Below are positions 33,086 to 43,621 of a DNA stretch of 64,000 nucleotides, in pieces. A program made the position numbers and the translations under genes. Positions within the stretch are counted from its first letter, which is position 1. Each line of letters starts with the position of its first letter. This DNA is from Thiocystis violascens DSM 198 (GTDB lineage: Bacteria > Pseudomonadota > Gammaproteobacteria > Chromatiales > Chromatiaceae): contig NC_018012.1 of the NCBI RefSeq assembly GCF_000227745.2, forward strand, positions 682,001 through 746,000, written 5' to 3'. The notes under the pieces were generated by a model. That model searched no databases. It was given only the letters and a program-made list of their open reading frames with translations, and was not told the origin of the DNA.

Positions 33086-33356
33086 ACGCAGGGATCGCTC
33101 AAACCGCCTGTTGGGTCGCTGGGCCGCTTCGCCGCTCGCCTCGGCCTCCGAGAAATGCTGGCGCCGCTTCCAATTTACCAAGGCTTTGCTTGCCGATGCT
33201 AGAATGCCGCGTCGCTCAACCGGCGGCGCGAACGACGCTTTCTGGCAGATCAGGCCGCGCGATCGGCTCGCGCACCGGCCGACTCATCCAAGGGTTTCGC
33301 GCCCGCATTGCCCGGCGTCCAGCGTCGGGACGTATTCCAGTCAGGAGAATCTATCG

Positions 33357-34106
33357 ATGGCCGGTCATAGCAAGTGGGCCAATATCAAACACCGCAAGGC
33401 CGCGCAGGATAAACAGCGCGGCAAGATGTGGACCAAGCTGATCCGCGAGGTCACGGTCGCGGCGCGCGAGAGCGGCGGCGATCCCGGCGCCAATCCCCGG
33501 CTGCGCCTGGCCATGGACAAGGCGTTCGGCGCCAACATGCCGCGCGATACCGTGGAGCGCGCGATCAAGCGCGGCGCGGGCGGGATGGAGGGCGAGAATT
33601 ACGAGGAAATTCGCTACGAGGGCTACGGTCCCGGCGGGGTCGCGGTCATGGTCGACTGCATGACCGACAACCGTAACCGCACCGCCTCGGAGGTCCGTCA
33701 TGCCTTTACCAAGCGCGGCGGCAATCTGGGTACCGACGGCTCGGTGAGCTATCTCTTTACCAAGCAGGGGGTGATCAGCTTTCCGCCCGGTTCCGACGAG
33801 GATGCGGTCATGGAGGCTGCGTTGGAGGCCGGCGCCGAGGATGTGACCGCCAATGATGACGGCTCGCTGGACGTGATCACCGCCCCCGAGACCTTCGCCG
33901 CCGTCAAGGATGCGCTGACCGCGGCCGGATTCGAGACCGAGATCGCCGAGATCGGCTTCAACGCCGCGACCGAGGTCGAACTTGACCAGGAGACCGCCGA
34001 CAAACTGCTGAAACTGGTCGAGATGCTGGAAGACCTGGATGACGTGCAAGAGGTCTATCACAATGCCGACATCTCCGACGAGATCCTGGCGGCGCTCGAC
34101 GTTTAG
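33357..34106 (+). CDS. yebC: YebC/PmpR family translation and transcription factor
   Basis: A 249-residue protein with the family start [18 protein letters not shown] and three-domain layout ([20 protein letters not shown] in the middle; acidic C-terminus [16 protein letters not shown]). Family members have been described as transcription regulators and as factors easing ribosome stalling. ATG at 33357 behind AGGAG. It usually precedes ruvC; here a DUF29 gene and repeats separate them. Confidence 0.95.
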   Translation: MAGHSKWANIKHRKAAQDKQRGKMWTKLIREVTVAARESGGDPGANPRLRLAMDKAFGANMPRDTVERAIKRGAGGMEGENYEEIRYEGYGPGGVAVMVDCMTDNRNRTASEVRHAFTKRGGNLGTDGSVSYLFTKQGVISFPPGSDEDAVMEAALEAGAEDVTANDDGSLDVITAPETFAAVKDALTAAGFETEIAEIGFNAATEVELDQETADKLLKLVEMLEDLDDVQEVYHNADISDEILAALDV

Positions 34107-34124
34107 ACGATTTCCAGCGAACCT

Positions 34125-34245
34125 TAAGGCGATTTCCGGAAAAGCTCATACCCACTTTCGTGGTGACATTGCATCCGTTCGTGGTGAGTCCTGAGCGCAG
34201 TCGAAGGGCTCAGGACTCAGGGCGAACGGAAAATCGGTAAAGTTT
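34125..34245 (+). repeat. MITE-like element E1, copy 2
   Basis: Starts TAAGGCGATTTCCGG, then AAAAGCTCATACC and a TGACATTG..ATCCGTTCGTGGTGA block, all shared in the same order with the reverse strand of copy 1 at 6013-6141. The 3' half differs and contains another hairpin (GAGTCCTGAGC / GCTCAGGACTC, 34187-34218). The end is not sharply defined. Confidence 0.7.
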
Positions 34246-34289
34246 TTCAATTAAATCAACTAAGTACCAATGATTCGCCTGTGAACGGA

Positions 34290-34325
34290 CAGGATTGACA
34301 GGATTTCGCAGGATTGACAGGATTT
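34290..34325 (+). repeat. Tandem direct repeat, 19-bp period
   Basis: Two copies of CAGGATTGACAGGATTT (34290 and 34309), themselves containing a smaller CAGGATT repeat, 36 bases before the DUF29 start. Confidence 0.85.
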
Positions 34326-34360
34326 CATGGTTCCGACCCAGCCACGAGGAACGCTAACCC

Positions 34361-34789
34361 GTGCAAACCTACGAAGAGGATATCCTCGCCTGGTCGAACG
34401 AGCAGGCCAGCCTGTTGCGGGCCGGTCGATTCGACCTGCTGGACATCGCGCATATCGCCGAGGAGATCGAGGACGTGGGCAAGAGCGAACAGCGCGAGTT
34501 GGCAGGCCGAATGGCCGTCCTGCTGGCCCATTTGCTGAAATGGTCCTATCAGCCCGGAAGGCGCGGCAGCAGTTGGCAGCGCACGATTCGCGCCCAACGG
34601 CACGCGATTGCGCTCCGTCTCAAACGGACCCCAAGCCTCAAGGCCATGCTGCGCGAGGCCGATTGGTGGGAAGAAATCTGGGCGGATGCCGTCACCGCCG
34701 CGATCGCCGAGACAGGGCTGGACAGCTTCCCTGACGATTGCCCCTGGCCGCACACCCAGATTTTGGCGCCAGACTGGCTGCCCGAATAG
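34361..34789 (+). CDS. DUF29 family protein
   Basis: A 142-residue helical protein with the DUF29 pattern: YEEDILAWSNEQASLLRAGR, LDIAHIAEEIEDVGKSEQRE, LLAHLLKWSYQPGRRGSSW, and the C-terminal PDDCPWPHTQILAPDWLPE. GTG start at 34361 behind GAGGAA. DUF29 genes are abundant in cyanobacteria and Chromatiaceae, often near mobile DNA; function unknown. Here it is inserted between yebC and ruvC, next to E1 copy 2. Confidence 0.88.
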   Translation: MQTYEEDILAWSNEQASLLRAGRFDLLDIAHIAEEIEDVGKSEQRELAGRMAVLLAHLLKWSYQPGRRGSSWQRTIRAQRHAIALRLKRTPSLKAMLREADWWEEIWADAVTAAIAETGLDSFPDDCPWPHTQILAPDWLPE

Positions 34790-34801
34790 CATAACGCGCC
34801 G

Positions 34802-35338
34802 ATGCCGACTCACAGTGTTCTGCGCCATCGCATCCTCGGGATCGATCCCGGTTCGCGCACGACCGGTTTCGCGGTCATCGATACCGATGGACATCGCAGT
34901 CAGCGGGTCGTCAGCGGTTGTATTCGGGTCGGCGAGCAGCCCTGGCCGGATCGGCTCGGTGTGATCTTCGACCGGGTCGCGGCCATCGTCGCCGAGCACC
35001 AGCCGCATGAAATGGCGGTCGAGCAGCTCATTTTCGCCCGCGATCCGACCGCCGCGCTCAAGCTCGGGCAGGCGCGCGGGGCGGTGCTCTGCGCCGGGAT
35101 CAAGGGTGGGGTGACGGTGCACGAATACAGCCCGAAATCGGTCAAGCTCGCGGTGGTCGGGACCGGTGGGGCGGAAAAGTCGCAGGTTCAGCATATGGTG
35201 CGGATTCTGCTGGCGCTGACCGAGATTCCCGGCGAGGACGAGGCCGACGCGCTCGCCATCGCGCTCTGTCATGCGCACTCGATGGGGATCCCGGCGCGCA
35301 AGCGTGCCGCCGCTTCCTGGCGCGACTGGCGGCCTTAG
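34802..35338 (+). CDS. ruvC: Crossover junction endodeoxyribonuclease RuvC
   Basis: A 178-residue Holliday-junction resolvase with the RNase H-like active site: first Asp in ILGIDPGSRTTGFAV, Glu in MAVEQLIFA, and the acidic cluster EDEADALAIALCHAH. ALKLGQARGAVL is also diagnostic. It resolves junctions processed by RuvAB. ruvA follows after 205 bases filled by heptamer arrays, an unusual separation. Confidence 0.96.
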   Translation: MPTHSVLRHRILGIDPGSRTTGFAVIDTDGHRSQRVVSGCIRVGEQPWPDRLGVIFDRVAAIVAEHQPHEMAVEQLIFARDPTAALKLGQARGAVLCAGIKGGVTVHEYSPKSVKLAVVGTGGAEKSQVQHMVRILLALTEIPGEDEADALAIALCHAHSMGIPARKRAAASWRDWRP

Positions 35339-35346
35339 TTTGCAGA

Positions 35347-35394
35347 AGTTGTCAGTTGTCAGTTGTCAGTTGTCAGTTGTCAGTTGTCAGTTGT
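35347..35394. repeat. Heptanucleotide array (AGTTGTC units)
   Basis: Six exact tandem AGTTGTC units and a partial seventh, starting 9 bases after the ruvC stop. Rotated, the unit is TGTCAGT, which differs by one base from the complement of the unit in the array at 35486. Confidence 0.95.
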
Positions 35395-35485
35395 TTCGCG
35401 GCAGCAAATAGCGATTTTTGTTTCCGGCTGTCGTCTCTTTATTTCGGAAAAACAAACCGTGACATGTCGATTCCTCTCAAGGTTT

Positions 35486-35524
35486 ACTGCCAACTGCCAA
35501 CTGCCAACTGCCAACTGCCAACTG
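35486..35524. repeat. Heptanucleotide array (ACTGCCA units)
   Basis: Five exact tandem ACTGCCA units and a partial sixth, ending 19 bases before the ruvA start. Inverted relative to the AGTTGTC array at 35347; the 91-base spacer between the arrays is relatively AT-rich and shows no gene. Confidence 0.95.
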
Positions 35525-35543
35525 AAAACCTGAGAACTGAAAA

Positions 35544-36155
35544 ATGATCGGCCAACTCCGCGGTGTGATCCTCTCCAAGCACCCTCCGCAATTGCTGCTG
35601 GACGTGGGCGGGGTCGGCTATGAGGTCGATGCCCCCATGACGACCTTCTACGATCTGCCGGCGGTGGGCGAGACGGTGACGCTCATCACCCATTTTGTGG
35701 TGCGCGAGGATGCGCAAATCCTCTACGGTTTTCTCCACGAACGCGACCGCGCGCTTTTTCGCGCCCTGCTCAAGGTCACCGGGGTGGGCGCGCGCATGGC
35801 GCTGGCGATCCTCTCCGGCATGGACGCCGCGCGCTTCGCCCAATGCGTCGAGCAGGACGACAGCGATGCCCTGACGCGCATCCCCGGCATCGGCAAGAAG
35901 ACAGCGCAGCGTCTGGTGATCGAGATGCGCGACCGGCTCGACGGTCTCGTCGGCGGTGTCGTCAGAATGCCCGGCGGCCCCGCCTCGGCACCGGGCAACG
36001 CGCGGGACCGGATGCTCGCGGACGCGGTGAGCGCGCTGGAGGCGCTCGGCTATCGGCCGCCAGACGCTAGCCGCATGGCGCGCGCCGCCGACGATGGCGC
36101 CAGAACCGCCGAGGAGATCATTCGCGCCGCCCTGCGGTCGATCAATCCGGCCTGA
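35544..36155 (+). CDS. ruvA: Holliday junction branch migration protein RuvA
   Basis: A 203-residue protein that binds four-way junctions as a tetramer and loads the RuvB motor. Domain [21 protein letters not shown], domain II helix-hairpin-helix motifs ([31 protein letters not shown]), and domain III at the C-terminus ([19 protein letters not shown]). ruvB, which almost always follows, is absent; the next gene is a giant hybrid kinase. Confidence 0.97.
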   Translation: MIGQLRGVILSKHPPQLLLDVGGVGYEVDAPMTTFYDLPAVGETVTLITHFVVREDAQILYGFLHERDRALFRALLKVTGVGARMALAILSGMDAARFAQCVEQDDSDALTRIPGIGKKTAQRLVIEMRDRLDGLVGGVVRMPGGPASAPGNARDRMLADAVSALEALGYRPPDASRMARAADDGARTAEEIIRAALRSINPA

Positions 36156-36276
36156 CCGCGCCGGGCGGAGCCTTCGAAAGCGTCTATTCTTTGCAAGGCG
36201 GTGCGCTGGCGTGAAACCGATGGTATCCGCAAGGATCCATCGAAATCCGGACGGGATGCCGCTTTCCGAGGTGGCG

Positions 36277-39200
36277 ATGAACCTGGTTGTGACGTGGCGG
36301 TATGAGGCTTTAACGGCGCCGCCGTGGCGTTCTGGCGAGAAGCTGGCGCATTCGGGCCGCGGCTGGCGGCGCCTGCTCCTCGCGCTCCTGATGCTCGCGC
36401 TGGCCCTACCCGTGCCGTTCGCGCGAGCAGTCCCGAAGCATCCGTCCGAGGTGGTGATCCTCAACGCCTACCACCCTGGCGACGACTGGTCCGATAGCGA
36501 ACTGGCCGGTCTGCTGGAAGCCTTCCGGCAGGTCCGCCCGGAACGGCCGCCGGCGATCGAGTATCTGGATACCAAACGCTTCCCCGGCTCTGACTATCCG
36601 TCCCTGCTCAAGGAGTTTCTGGTCCGCAAATACCGGGATCGCCCGGTCGATCTGGTGATCGCGCTCGACAACCCCGCGCTGGATCTGTTGTCCGCCTTTC
36701 CACACGAACTGTTCGCGGGGGTTCCGGTCGTCTTTGGCGGGATCAGCGGCGTGCCGCCCGAGCGTCTGCGTGAACGTGGCAACATCACCGGCGTGACCGA
36801 GGTTCTGGACCTGGCGGGAAGTCTGGAACTGTTGCTGCGACTGCATCCCCGGACCCAGGGCATTCTGCTGGTCAATGACGACACCGCCACGGGGCGCGCG
36901 GTGCGGCGCAAAATGGAGTCCGTGCTGCCGGCTTTCCGGTCACGCGCGCGGATCGAGTTCGCGCCCGCCGGGACGTTCGCGGAACTGACGCGGCAAGTGG
37001 CGGAACTGCCACCCGACTGGGTCGTGCTGATGCTCTCCTATGTCACCGATCAGGCGGGTCAGGTCTTCAGCCGGGAGGACAGCACCCGGCGAATCAGCGC
37101 GGCCAGCCCGGCGCCGCTCTATGCCATGCACGCGGTGCGCCTGGGTCACGGCATCGTCGGCGGTCTGCTGCTCGATGGTCGTCAGCATGGCGCCCAGGTG
37201 GCGGTGCTCGCCCTGCGGGTGCTGGCGGGTGAGGATCCCGGCCAAATCCCGGTGGAGCAGAGTCGGGGGCTTCCCGCCTTCGACGCGGAGCGACTCCAGC
37301 ATTTCGGGCTGCGTATCGAGAATCTGCCGCCCGGCAGTCTGGTCATCAACCGTCCGCTCTCCTTTTACAGCCTGAATCGGGAACTGGTGTGGGGCGCCCT
37401 GGCGGCGTTCCTGCTCCTATCGCTTGTGGTGCTGGTGCTGGGGCGTGCGTTGCTGCATGCACAGCGCGCCGAGGCGGCACGGCGCGCGAGCGAGTCGCGC
37501 TATCGCAACCTCTTCGAGACCATGGCTCAGGGGGTGGTCTATCAGGACGCCGATGGCCACATCCTCTCGGCGAATCCGGCGGCACAGCGCATCCTCGGCC
37601 TGACGCTGGATCAGATGCAGGGCCGAACCTCGCTGGATCCGCAGTGGCGCGCGGTGCGGGAGGACGGCTCGGATTTCCCCGGCACGGATCACCCCGGCAT
37701 GGTGGCGCTGCGGACCGGTCACGAGGTTTCCGGCGTCCTCATGGGGGTGTTCAATCCCGAGCGCGAGGACTATCGCTGGATCAATGTCCACGCAACCCCC
37801 CAATTCGAACCCGGCGCGCCAAGGCCCTATCAGGTCTACGCCACCTTCGAGGATGTGACGGAACAGAAGACCGCCGCCGACGCACTACGCGAGAGCGAGG
37901 AGCGGCTGCGTCTGGCGACCCGCGCGACCAACGATGTGATTTGGGACTGGGACATTCCGCGGGATGCGCAACGCTGGAACGAAGCGGGAACGCTGGTGTT
38001 CGGCTGGACCGAGCCGGTCGAGCATCCCGTCAGCGCCGACTGGTGGTTGGAGCGCATCCATCCGGATGATCGTCCGCGCGTTGCCGCGCGATTCCATGCC
38101 GCGGTCGAGAACGCGGATTGCGATCGCTGGCAGGACGAATACCGCTTACGGCGCCAGGATGGCAACGACGCCCTGGTGCTGGATCGCGGCTATATCATGC
38201 GCGATGCTCAAGGGCATGCGTTGCGCATGATCGGCGCGATGCTGGATCTGACCGAACGCAAGCGGGCCGAGGAACGGCTGGCGCGGCTGGCGCGTCTCTA
38301 TCAAACCCTGAGCGATACCAATCAGGCGATCGTTCGCATCGTCGACGAGGGCGAACTGTTCGAGCGGATCTGCGCCCTGGTGCAACAACTGGCCGGTTTC
38401 CGGCTGGTCTGGATCGGGCTGCACGATCCCGCTCGCAATCGGTTGATCCCTCGGGCGGCAAGGGGCGAGAACGCGGAGATCCTATTGCGGTTCGAACTCT
38501 CGCTCGATCCCGAAACCCCGGAAGGCCAGACACTCGCGGCGGACTGTTTCCGTGACGGCACGGTGATTCTGTGCAACGACTGTCAAGCCTTCGGCGAGCA
38601 TGAACGGGGGCGCCGGCTGCCCTTCAAGGAGGGATTGTCGGCCATCGTCTGCCTGCCCCTGTTCCGCAACGATCAGACCGTTGGGGTGCTTGAGATCGGT
38701 TCGACCGAGACCGGCTATTTCGACGACGAGGTGATGGGCCTGCTCCGGGAGATGGCGAGCGACATCTCCTATGCGCTCGATAATCTGGAACGGGCGCGGA
38801 TCCTGGACGAGACCCTGGGTCGGATCGAACGCCAACGTTCCTTCTACGAAGGCATTCTGGAGAAGGTCCATGACGGCATCTTCGTCACCGACGCCGGGCA
38901 TCGGATCCTCTACGCGAATGCCGCGCTCTGCGAAATCTCGGGGCTCCCGGTCGAGGCGATCCGGGGCCGGCAGGTGCTGGAGGAGTTCCCGGAGGAGACC
39001 CTGCGCGAGTTCCGCCCGCTGTATCTGAACGTGATGGAATCCCGCCAATCGCTTCCCTACGAGATTCAGGTAACGACGCCCGCGGGCCGGGAGGGCTGGC
39101 AGGCCGGCTGGCTGATTCCGACCAGCGAGCGTGACGCCTTTGCCGGGATGATCTGCACGGTGCGCGATATCAGCGAGACGCATACCGCCCAACTCGCGCT

Positions 39201-42200
39201 GGAGCAATACAAGATCGGACTCGAAAAAACGGTGGAGCGGCGTGCCGCCGAACTGCGAGAGTCCGAGGAGTTCCTGCGTCTGATCCTGGAAAGCAGTGCG
39301 GGCGGACTCTATGGCCTGGATCTGGAAGGGCGAATCACCTTCGTCAACCCCGCCGCCTGCGACCTGCTGGGTTATCCCACCGACCGACTCCTGGGCCGCA
39401 ACAGTCACGCCCTGTTCCACAATCGGCGACCCGACGGCAGCCCCTATCCGCCAGAGAATTGCCCCGCCTGCGCGACCCTGCGCGAGGGCCGCTCGGCCAC
39501 GGTGGACGACGAAGTGTTCTGGAACGCCGACGACCGGCCAATTCCGGTGAGCTATTCCATCCGCCCGATGCTCCGCAATGGCGACATCGTCGGCGCGGTT
39601 GTGAGTTTTCTGGACCTCGCCGAACGCAAACGCCTGGAAGAAAAGCTGCGACGCCTGGCCGGGGCGGTCGAGGGCATCGCCGGGGTCCGCGACCTGGCCA
39701 GTCTCGCGGCTATCGTCTGCGCCGCCGCGCGCCAGTTGACCGGAGCCGATGGGACGACCCTGGCGTTGCGTGACGGGGATGACTGCGCCTGTCTCGACGA
39801 GGACGCCATCGGTCCGCTGTGGAAGGGCCAACGGCTGCCGCTCGCGGCCTGCGTTTCCGGCTGGACGATCCAGCAGGCGGAGCCGATCGTCATTGAAGAC
39901 CGTGCGCACGATCCCGGGATCCTCTCCGGCACCCCGGAGGATGTCGATTCCCGGACCTTTGTTCGGGGACTCAGCCTGGTACCCGTCGGGCGCAGCGATC
40001 CAGCGGGCGCGCTGGGCTGTTACTGGGCGCGGCCCTATCGGATCAGCGTAGAGGAACTCGGACTGCAACAGGCGCTGGCCGATGCCACGGCGGTCGGACT
40101 GAACAACCTGGATCTCTACCGGCGACTGGAGGACGCCCGTGCGTTGGCCGAGCATCTGACCCAGATCAAGAGCGTCTTCCTGGCCAACATGAGCCACGAG
40201 ATTCGCACCCCGATGAACGCCATCGTCGGGCTGGCCCATCTGCTGCAACGCGAGATCCGCGATCCGGAACAACGCGACAAGCTCGGCAAACTGATGACCG
40301 CGGCGGACCATCTGCTCACGATCATCAACGACATTCTGGATTTTTCCAAGATCGAGGCCGGCAAACTGTCCCTGGAGCGGATCGATTTCGAACTGGACGA
40401 GGTGCTGGATCGGGTCTGTTCCCTGGTCAGCGGGCAGGCGCGGGCCAAGGGGCTGGAACTGGTCCTGGATCTCGACGAACGACTCTCCGGCGCGCCCGTC
40501 CTGCACGGCGACCCGACCCGTCTGATCCAAATGCTGCTTAACTATCTGGGCAATGCGGTGAAGTTCACCGAGGGCGGCACGGTGACGCTGCGCGGTTGGG
40601 TCGAGGCGGAGGAGGGCGACGATTGGCGGTTGCGGTTCGAGGTCCGCGATAGCGGGATTGGCATCGCCGAGGAGCATCGGTCGCGGTTGTTCGAGGCGTT
40701 CGGTCAGGCCGACAATTCGACCACCCGCCGCTACGGCGGAACCGGGCTCGGGCTTGCCATCAACCGGCGCCTGGCCCAAATGATGGGAGGGACGGTGGGC
40801 GTCGAGAGCCAACCTGGCGCGGGCAGTACCTTTTGGTTCACCGCTCGCTTCGGCAAGGCGCATCCGTCCGGGCGACGGCCCGAGGTCATGCGCTTGCGCG
40901 GGAGACCCGTGCTGCTGGTCGAACATCAGCCCGAGACACGCACGGCACTGCGCGAGATGCTGGTTCATCTCGGGCTGCGGGTGACGGCGGTCGATGACAG
41001 TCCGGCCGCGCTGGCGGCGGTCGCCGAGGCCGACACGGCGCAGGATCCGTTCGTGCTGGCGCTGCTCGATGGGGACATGCCGGACTCGGATGGACTGGAG
41101 ACCGCGCGCCGTCTGCGCGCACTGCCGTTGATCCAGCCGCCGACCCTGCTGCTGGTCGACAGGCATGCCGACGATGCCGCGCGGTGCGCGGCGGCGCGGG
41201 CCGCCGGGGTGCGCGTCTGTCTGGCGAAACCCGTGACCCCCTCGGCCCTGCACGACGCACTGATACGGGCGCTGGACGCCTCCATTGTCGGACCGCGCGG
41301 ATTGCGCCTCGCGGCGGACACGGGGTCGTCGATGCAGCCGTCCGCAGTCGAACGCGAGCTGGCCGCCGCGCACCGGAGGGCGCGGCTGCTCCTGGCCGAA
41401 GACAATCGGATCAACCAGGAGGTGGCCCTGGAACTGCTACGCGCGGTGGGACTCCAGGTCGATCTGGCCGATGACGGCGCGCGGGCGGTCGAGATGGCGC
41501 GCGCCATCGACTATGACCTGATCCTGATGGACGTGCAGATGCCGGCGATGGACGGGCTGGAGGCCACGCGCGCCATCCGTCGGCTGCCGGGCCGGAGCGA
41601 CACACCGATTCTCGCCATGACCGCCAACGCCTTCGCCGAGGATCGCGAGCAATGTCTGGCGGCGGGCATGAACGATCATGTCGGAAAACCGGTGGAGCCG
41701 GACGCGTTGTTCGCCGCGCTGCTGAAGTGGCTGCCTCCGGCCGGATCCGGCGCCTTACCGGCAACTCCGCCCGAGCCAGTCGCCGTTGCGGCATCGCCAG
41801 CGCCGGCTCTCGCCGACCTGGCCGCCATCCCCGGTCTTGAGACCGCGAGCGGCCTGCGCGGCGTGCGCGGCAAGGCGGACGTGTATCGCCGTCTGCTGAC
41901 AACCTTCGCGGATCATCACGGCGGCGACATGGCCGCCCTGCGCGCCTGTCTCGCCAATGGCGACCGCGAAACCGCGCGGCGTCTCGCGCATACCCTCAAG
42001 GGCGTCTCCGGCACCCTGGGCGCGACCGGCGTTCAGGCGCTGGCCGCGTCCCTGGAGACAGCGCTCCGGGATGCCGGATCGAGCACGGATCTGGAACCGA
42101 CGATCGCGTCCTTGGATACCGAACTCGTCGCCTTGTTGGATGGCATCCGGTGTCATCTCGCGCCGCCCGCACCGCCCGCCGAGAGTTCGCCGGATCGGGA

Positions 42201-42417
42201 TCGGCTGCGCGCGGTTCTGTCCGAACTCATGGGCCTGTTAGCCGAAAATAACACGCGCGCGGCCCAGGTCGCGCACGCCCACGCCGATCTGCTACACCGC
42301 GCGTTCGGCCCAGCCGCCGTGGATCTGGAGCGTCGGATCGACGACTTCGACTATGAAACCGCGCTCCAGACACTCGACGCCCTGCTGACCGCCAGCCCGG
42401 ACTGGCTTGAAGTCTGA
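36277..42417 (+). CDS. Giant multi-domain hybrid histidine kinase
   Basis: About 2046 residues. Start chosen at ATG 36277 behind GAGG; ATGs at 36256 and 36220 are alternatives. Order: signal/membrane segment ([19 protein letters not shown]), an ABC_sub_bind-like periplasmic domain ([31 protein letters not shown]), a membrane segment ([20 protein letters not shown]), PAS, PAS (PAS_3 type), GAF, PAS, PAS, GAF, HisKA ([11 protein letters not shown], His ~1306), HATPase_c ([18 protein letters not shown]), receiver 1 (~1540-1665), receiver 2 (~1702-1820) and Hpt ([14 protein letters not shown], ~1905). Receiver 1 is degenerate at the acidic pair (VEHQ for EDN-type) and has Val at the Thr/Ser position, though LLDGDMP and LAKPV remain. 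Receiver 2 is intact ([19 protein letters not shown]). The kinase carries a full internal relay. Partner unknown. Confidence 0.92.
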   Translation: MNLVVTWRYEALTAPPWRSGEKLAHSGRGWRRLLLALLMLALALPVPFARAVPKHPSEVVILNAYHPGDDWSDSELAGLLEAFRQVRPERPPAIEYLDTKRFPGSDYPSLLKEFLVRKYRDRPVDLVIALDNPALDLLSAFPHELFAGVPVVFGGISGVPPERLRERGNITGVTEVLDLAGSLELLLRLHPRTQGILLVNDDTATGRAVRRKMESVLPAFRSRARIEFAPAGTFAELTRQVAELPPDWVVLMLSYVTDQAGQVFSREDSTRRISAASPAPLYAMHAVRLGHGIVGGLLLDGRQHGAQVAVLALRVLAGEDPGQIPVEQSRGLPAFDAERLQHFGLRIENLPPGSLVINRPLSFYSLNRELVWGALAAFLLLSLVVLVLGRALLHAQRAEAARRASESRYRNLFETMAQGVVYQDADGHILSANPAAQRILGLTLDQMQGRTSLDPQWRAVREDGSDFPGTDHPGMVALRTGHEVSGVLMGVFNPEREDYRWINVHATPQFEPGAPRPYQVYATFEDVTEQKTAADALRESEERLRLATRATNDVIWDWDIPRDAQRWNEAGTLVFGWTEPVEHPVSADWWLERIHPDDRPRVAARFHAAVENADCDRWQDEYRLRRQDGNDALVLDRGYIMRDAQGHALRMIGAMLDLTERKRAEERLARLARLYQTLSDTNQAIVRIVDEGELFERICALVQQLAGFRLVWIGLHDPARNRLIPRAARGENAEILLRFELSLDPETPEGQTLAADCFRDGTVILCNDCQAFGEHERGRRLPFKEGLSAIVCLPLFRNDQTVGVLEIGSTETGYFDDEVMGLLREMASDISYALDNLERARILDETLGRIERQRSFYEGILEKVHDGIFVTDAGHRILYANAALCEISGLPVEAIRGRQVLEEFPEETLREFRPLYLNVMESRQSLPYEIQVTTPAGREGWQAGWLIPTSERDAFAGMICTVRDISETHTAQLALEQYKIGLEKTVERRAAELRESEEFLRLILESSAGGLYGLDLEGRITFVNPAACDLLGYPTDRLLGRNSHALFHNRRPDGSPYPPENCPACATLREGRSATVDDEVFWNADDRPIPVSYSIRPMLRNGDIVGAVVSFLDLAERKRLEEKLRRLAGAVEGIAGVRDLASLAAIVCAAARQLTGADGTTLALRDGDDCACLDEDAIGPLWKGQRLPLAACVSGWTIQQAEPIVIEDRAHDPGILSGTPEDVDSRTFVRGLSLVPVGRSDPAGALGCYWARPYRISVEELGLQQALADATAVGLNNLDLYRRLEDARALAEHLTQIKSVFLANMSHEIRTPMNAIVGLAHLLQREIRDPEQRDKLGKLMTAADHLLTIINDILDFSKIEAGKLSLERIDFELDEVLDRVCSLVSGQARAKGLELVLDLDERLSGAPVLHGDPTRLIQMLLNYLGNAVKFTEGGTVTLRGWVEAEEGDDWRLRFEVRDSGIGIAEEHRSRLFEAFGQADNSTTRRYGGTGLGLAINRRLAQMMGGTVGVESQPGAGSTFWFTARFGKAHPSGRRPEVMRLRGRPVLLVEHQPETRTALREMLVHLGLRVTAVDDSPAALAAVAEADTAQDPFVLALLDGDMPDSDGLETARRLRALPLIQPPTLLLVDRHADDAARCAAARAAGVRVCLAKPVTPSALHDALIRALDASIVGPRGLRLAADTGSSMQPSAVERELAAAHRRARLLLAEDNRINQEVALELLRAVGLQVDLADDGARAVEMARAIDYDLILMDVQMPAMDGLEATRAIRRLPGRSDTPILAMTANAFAEDREQCLAAGMNDHVGKPVEPDALFAALLKWLPPAGSGALPATPPEPVAVAASPAPALADLAAIPGLETASGLRGVRGKADVYRRLLTTFADHHGGDMAALRACLANGDRETARRLAHTLKGVSGTLGATGVQALAASLETALRDAGSSTDLEPTIASLDTELVALLDGIRCHLAPPAPPAESSPDRDRLRAVLSELMGLLAENNTRAAQVAHAHADLLHRAFGPAAVDLERRIDDFDYETALQTLDALLTASPDWLEV

Positions 42418-42529
42418 TCATGGCGGTTGTGCGTGTTGACCTGGCGCGCTTGAATCTTCCCGCACCGGATCGCAGCTTAAGCCTCTCTGATCGGCGCATG
42501 GCGCGTGGCGCATGGCTTGAGGACACTCG

Positions 42530-43612
42530 GTGAATCACGATCTGACGACTGAATTACAGGACCGCGTGCGTGCCGCGCTGGCGGCCGGCACGCCGCTAGC
42601 GCTGCTCGGCCATGGCACCAAGTCATTTTTCGGCCGCGTCGGCGCGGGAGAAACGCTGGCGCTGTCCGGCCATGCCGGCATCCTGAATTATCAACCCCAG
42701 GAGTTGGTCATCACTGCGCGCGGCGGGACGACGCTCGCCGAGATCGAATCCGCGCTGGCCGAGCACGGACAGATGCTGCCCTTCGAGCCGCCGCACTTCG
42801 CGACCGACCGTCGCGACGCCACCCTGGGCGGCACCGTCGCCTGCGCTCTGTCCGGCCCGGCGCGGCCAAGCGGTGGCGCGGCGCGGGATCTGGTGCTGGG
42901 CGCGCGGGTGTTGACCGGACGCGGCGAGGTGCTGCGTTTCGGCGGCGAGGTGATGAAAAACGTCGCTGGTTACGATGTCTCGCGGTTGATGGTCGGCGCG
43001 CTGGGGACGCTCGGTATCCTGCTGGATGTCAGTCTCAAGGTCATGCCCGTGCCACCCGTCACGCGGACTGCCGTCCAAGACTGTTCGCTGACGGAGGCCC
43101 TGGCCCGGATGAATGCCTGGGCCTTGAAACCGCTGCCGATCACGGCGACCTGCTGCGATGGCGAACGGCTGTGGGTGCGTCTGTCCGGCGCCGCTCAGGG
43201 CGTCGACGAGGTGTTGGGTCGTCTCGGCGGCGAACGGGTGGATGACGCCCTGGCCGATGCCTTCTGGCGTGATCGGGTGCGCGAGCAGGGGCATTCGTTT
43301 TTCGCGGGAGATCAACCGCTGTGGCGGGTTTCGCTTCCCCCGGCGACGCCCGACCTGGCATTGCCCGGCCGGCAGATGATCGAATGGAGCGGGTCGCAAC
43401 GCTGGCTGCGCGGCGACGCGGCGGACGGCACGACCATCCGGGAGCGCGTCGCGGCGGTTGGTGGGCATGCGACTCTGTTTCGCGGCGGGGATCGGGCCGG
43501 CGAGGTCTTTCACCCGCTGCCCGATGGGCTGATGCGGCTGCATCGTCAACTGAAACAGTCCTTCGATCCGGGGGGCATTCTGAACCCCGGACGGCTGTAC
43601 GCGGGGCTGTGA
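42530..43612 (+). CDS. glcE: Glycolate oxidase FAD-binding subunit GlcE
   Basis: A 360-residue protein with an FAD_binding_4 (PCMH-type) fold: LALLGHGTKSFFGR, LVITARGGTTLAEIE, DRRDATLGGTVACALSGPAR and GEVMKNVAGYDVSRLMVGALG. The C-terminal HRQLKQSFDPGGILNPGRLY is typical of glycolate oxidase subunits. GTG start at 42530. It pairs with GlcF 9 bases downstream. GlcD, the catalytic flavoprotein normally encoded upstream, is not in this window, so the complex needs a GlcD encoded elsewhere. Confidence 0.93.
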   Translation: MNHDLTTELQDRVRAALAAGTPLALLGHGTKSFFGRVGAGETLALSGHAGILNYQPQELVITARGGTTLAEIESALAEHGQMLPFEPPHFATDRRDATLGGTVACALSGPARPSGGAARDLVLGARVLTGRGEVLRFGGEVMKNVAGYDVSRLMVGALGTLGILLDVSLKVMPVPPVTRTAVQDCSLTEALARMNAWALKPLPITATCCDGERLWVRLSGAAQGVDEVLGRLGGERVDDALADAFWRDRVREQGHSFFAGDQPLWRVSLPPATPDLALPGRQMIEWSGSQRWLRGDAADGTTIRERVAAVGGHATLFRGGDRAGEVFHPLPDGLMRLHRQLKQSFDPGGILNPGRLYAGL

Positions 43613-43621
43613 GAATCCGCC

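Noticed and set aside
35347..35524. CRISPR array
   Set aside because: Units are 7 bp, contiguous, with no spacers, and no cas genes are nearby.
38482..41373. Minus-strand open frame of 963 codons inside the giant kinase gene
   Set aside because: Shadow of a high-GC coding sequence; the plus strand has continuous, motif-rich kinase domains.
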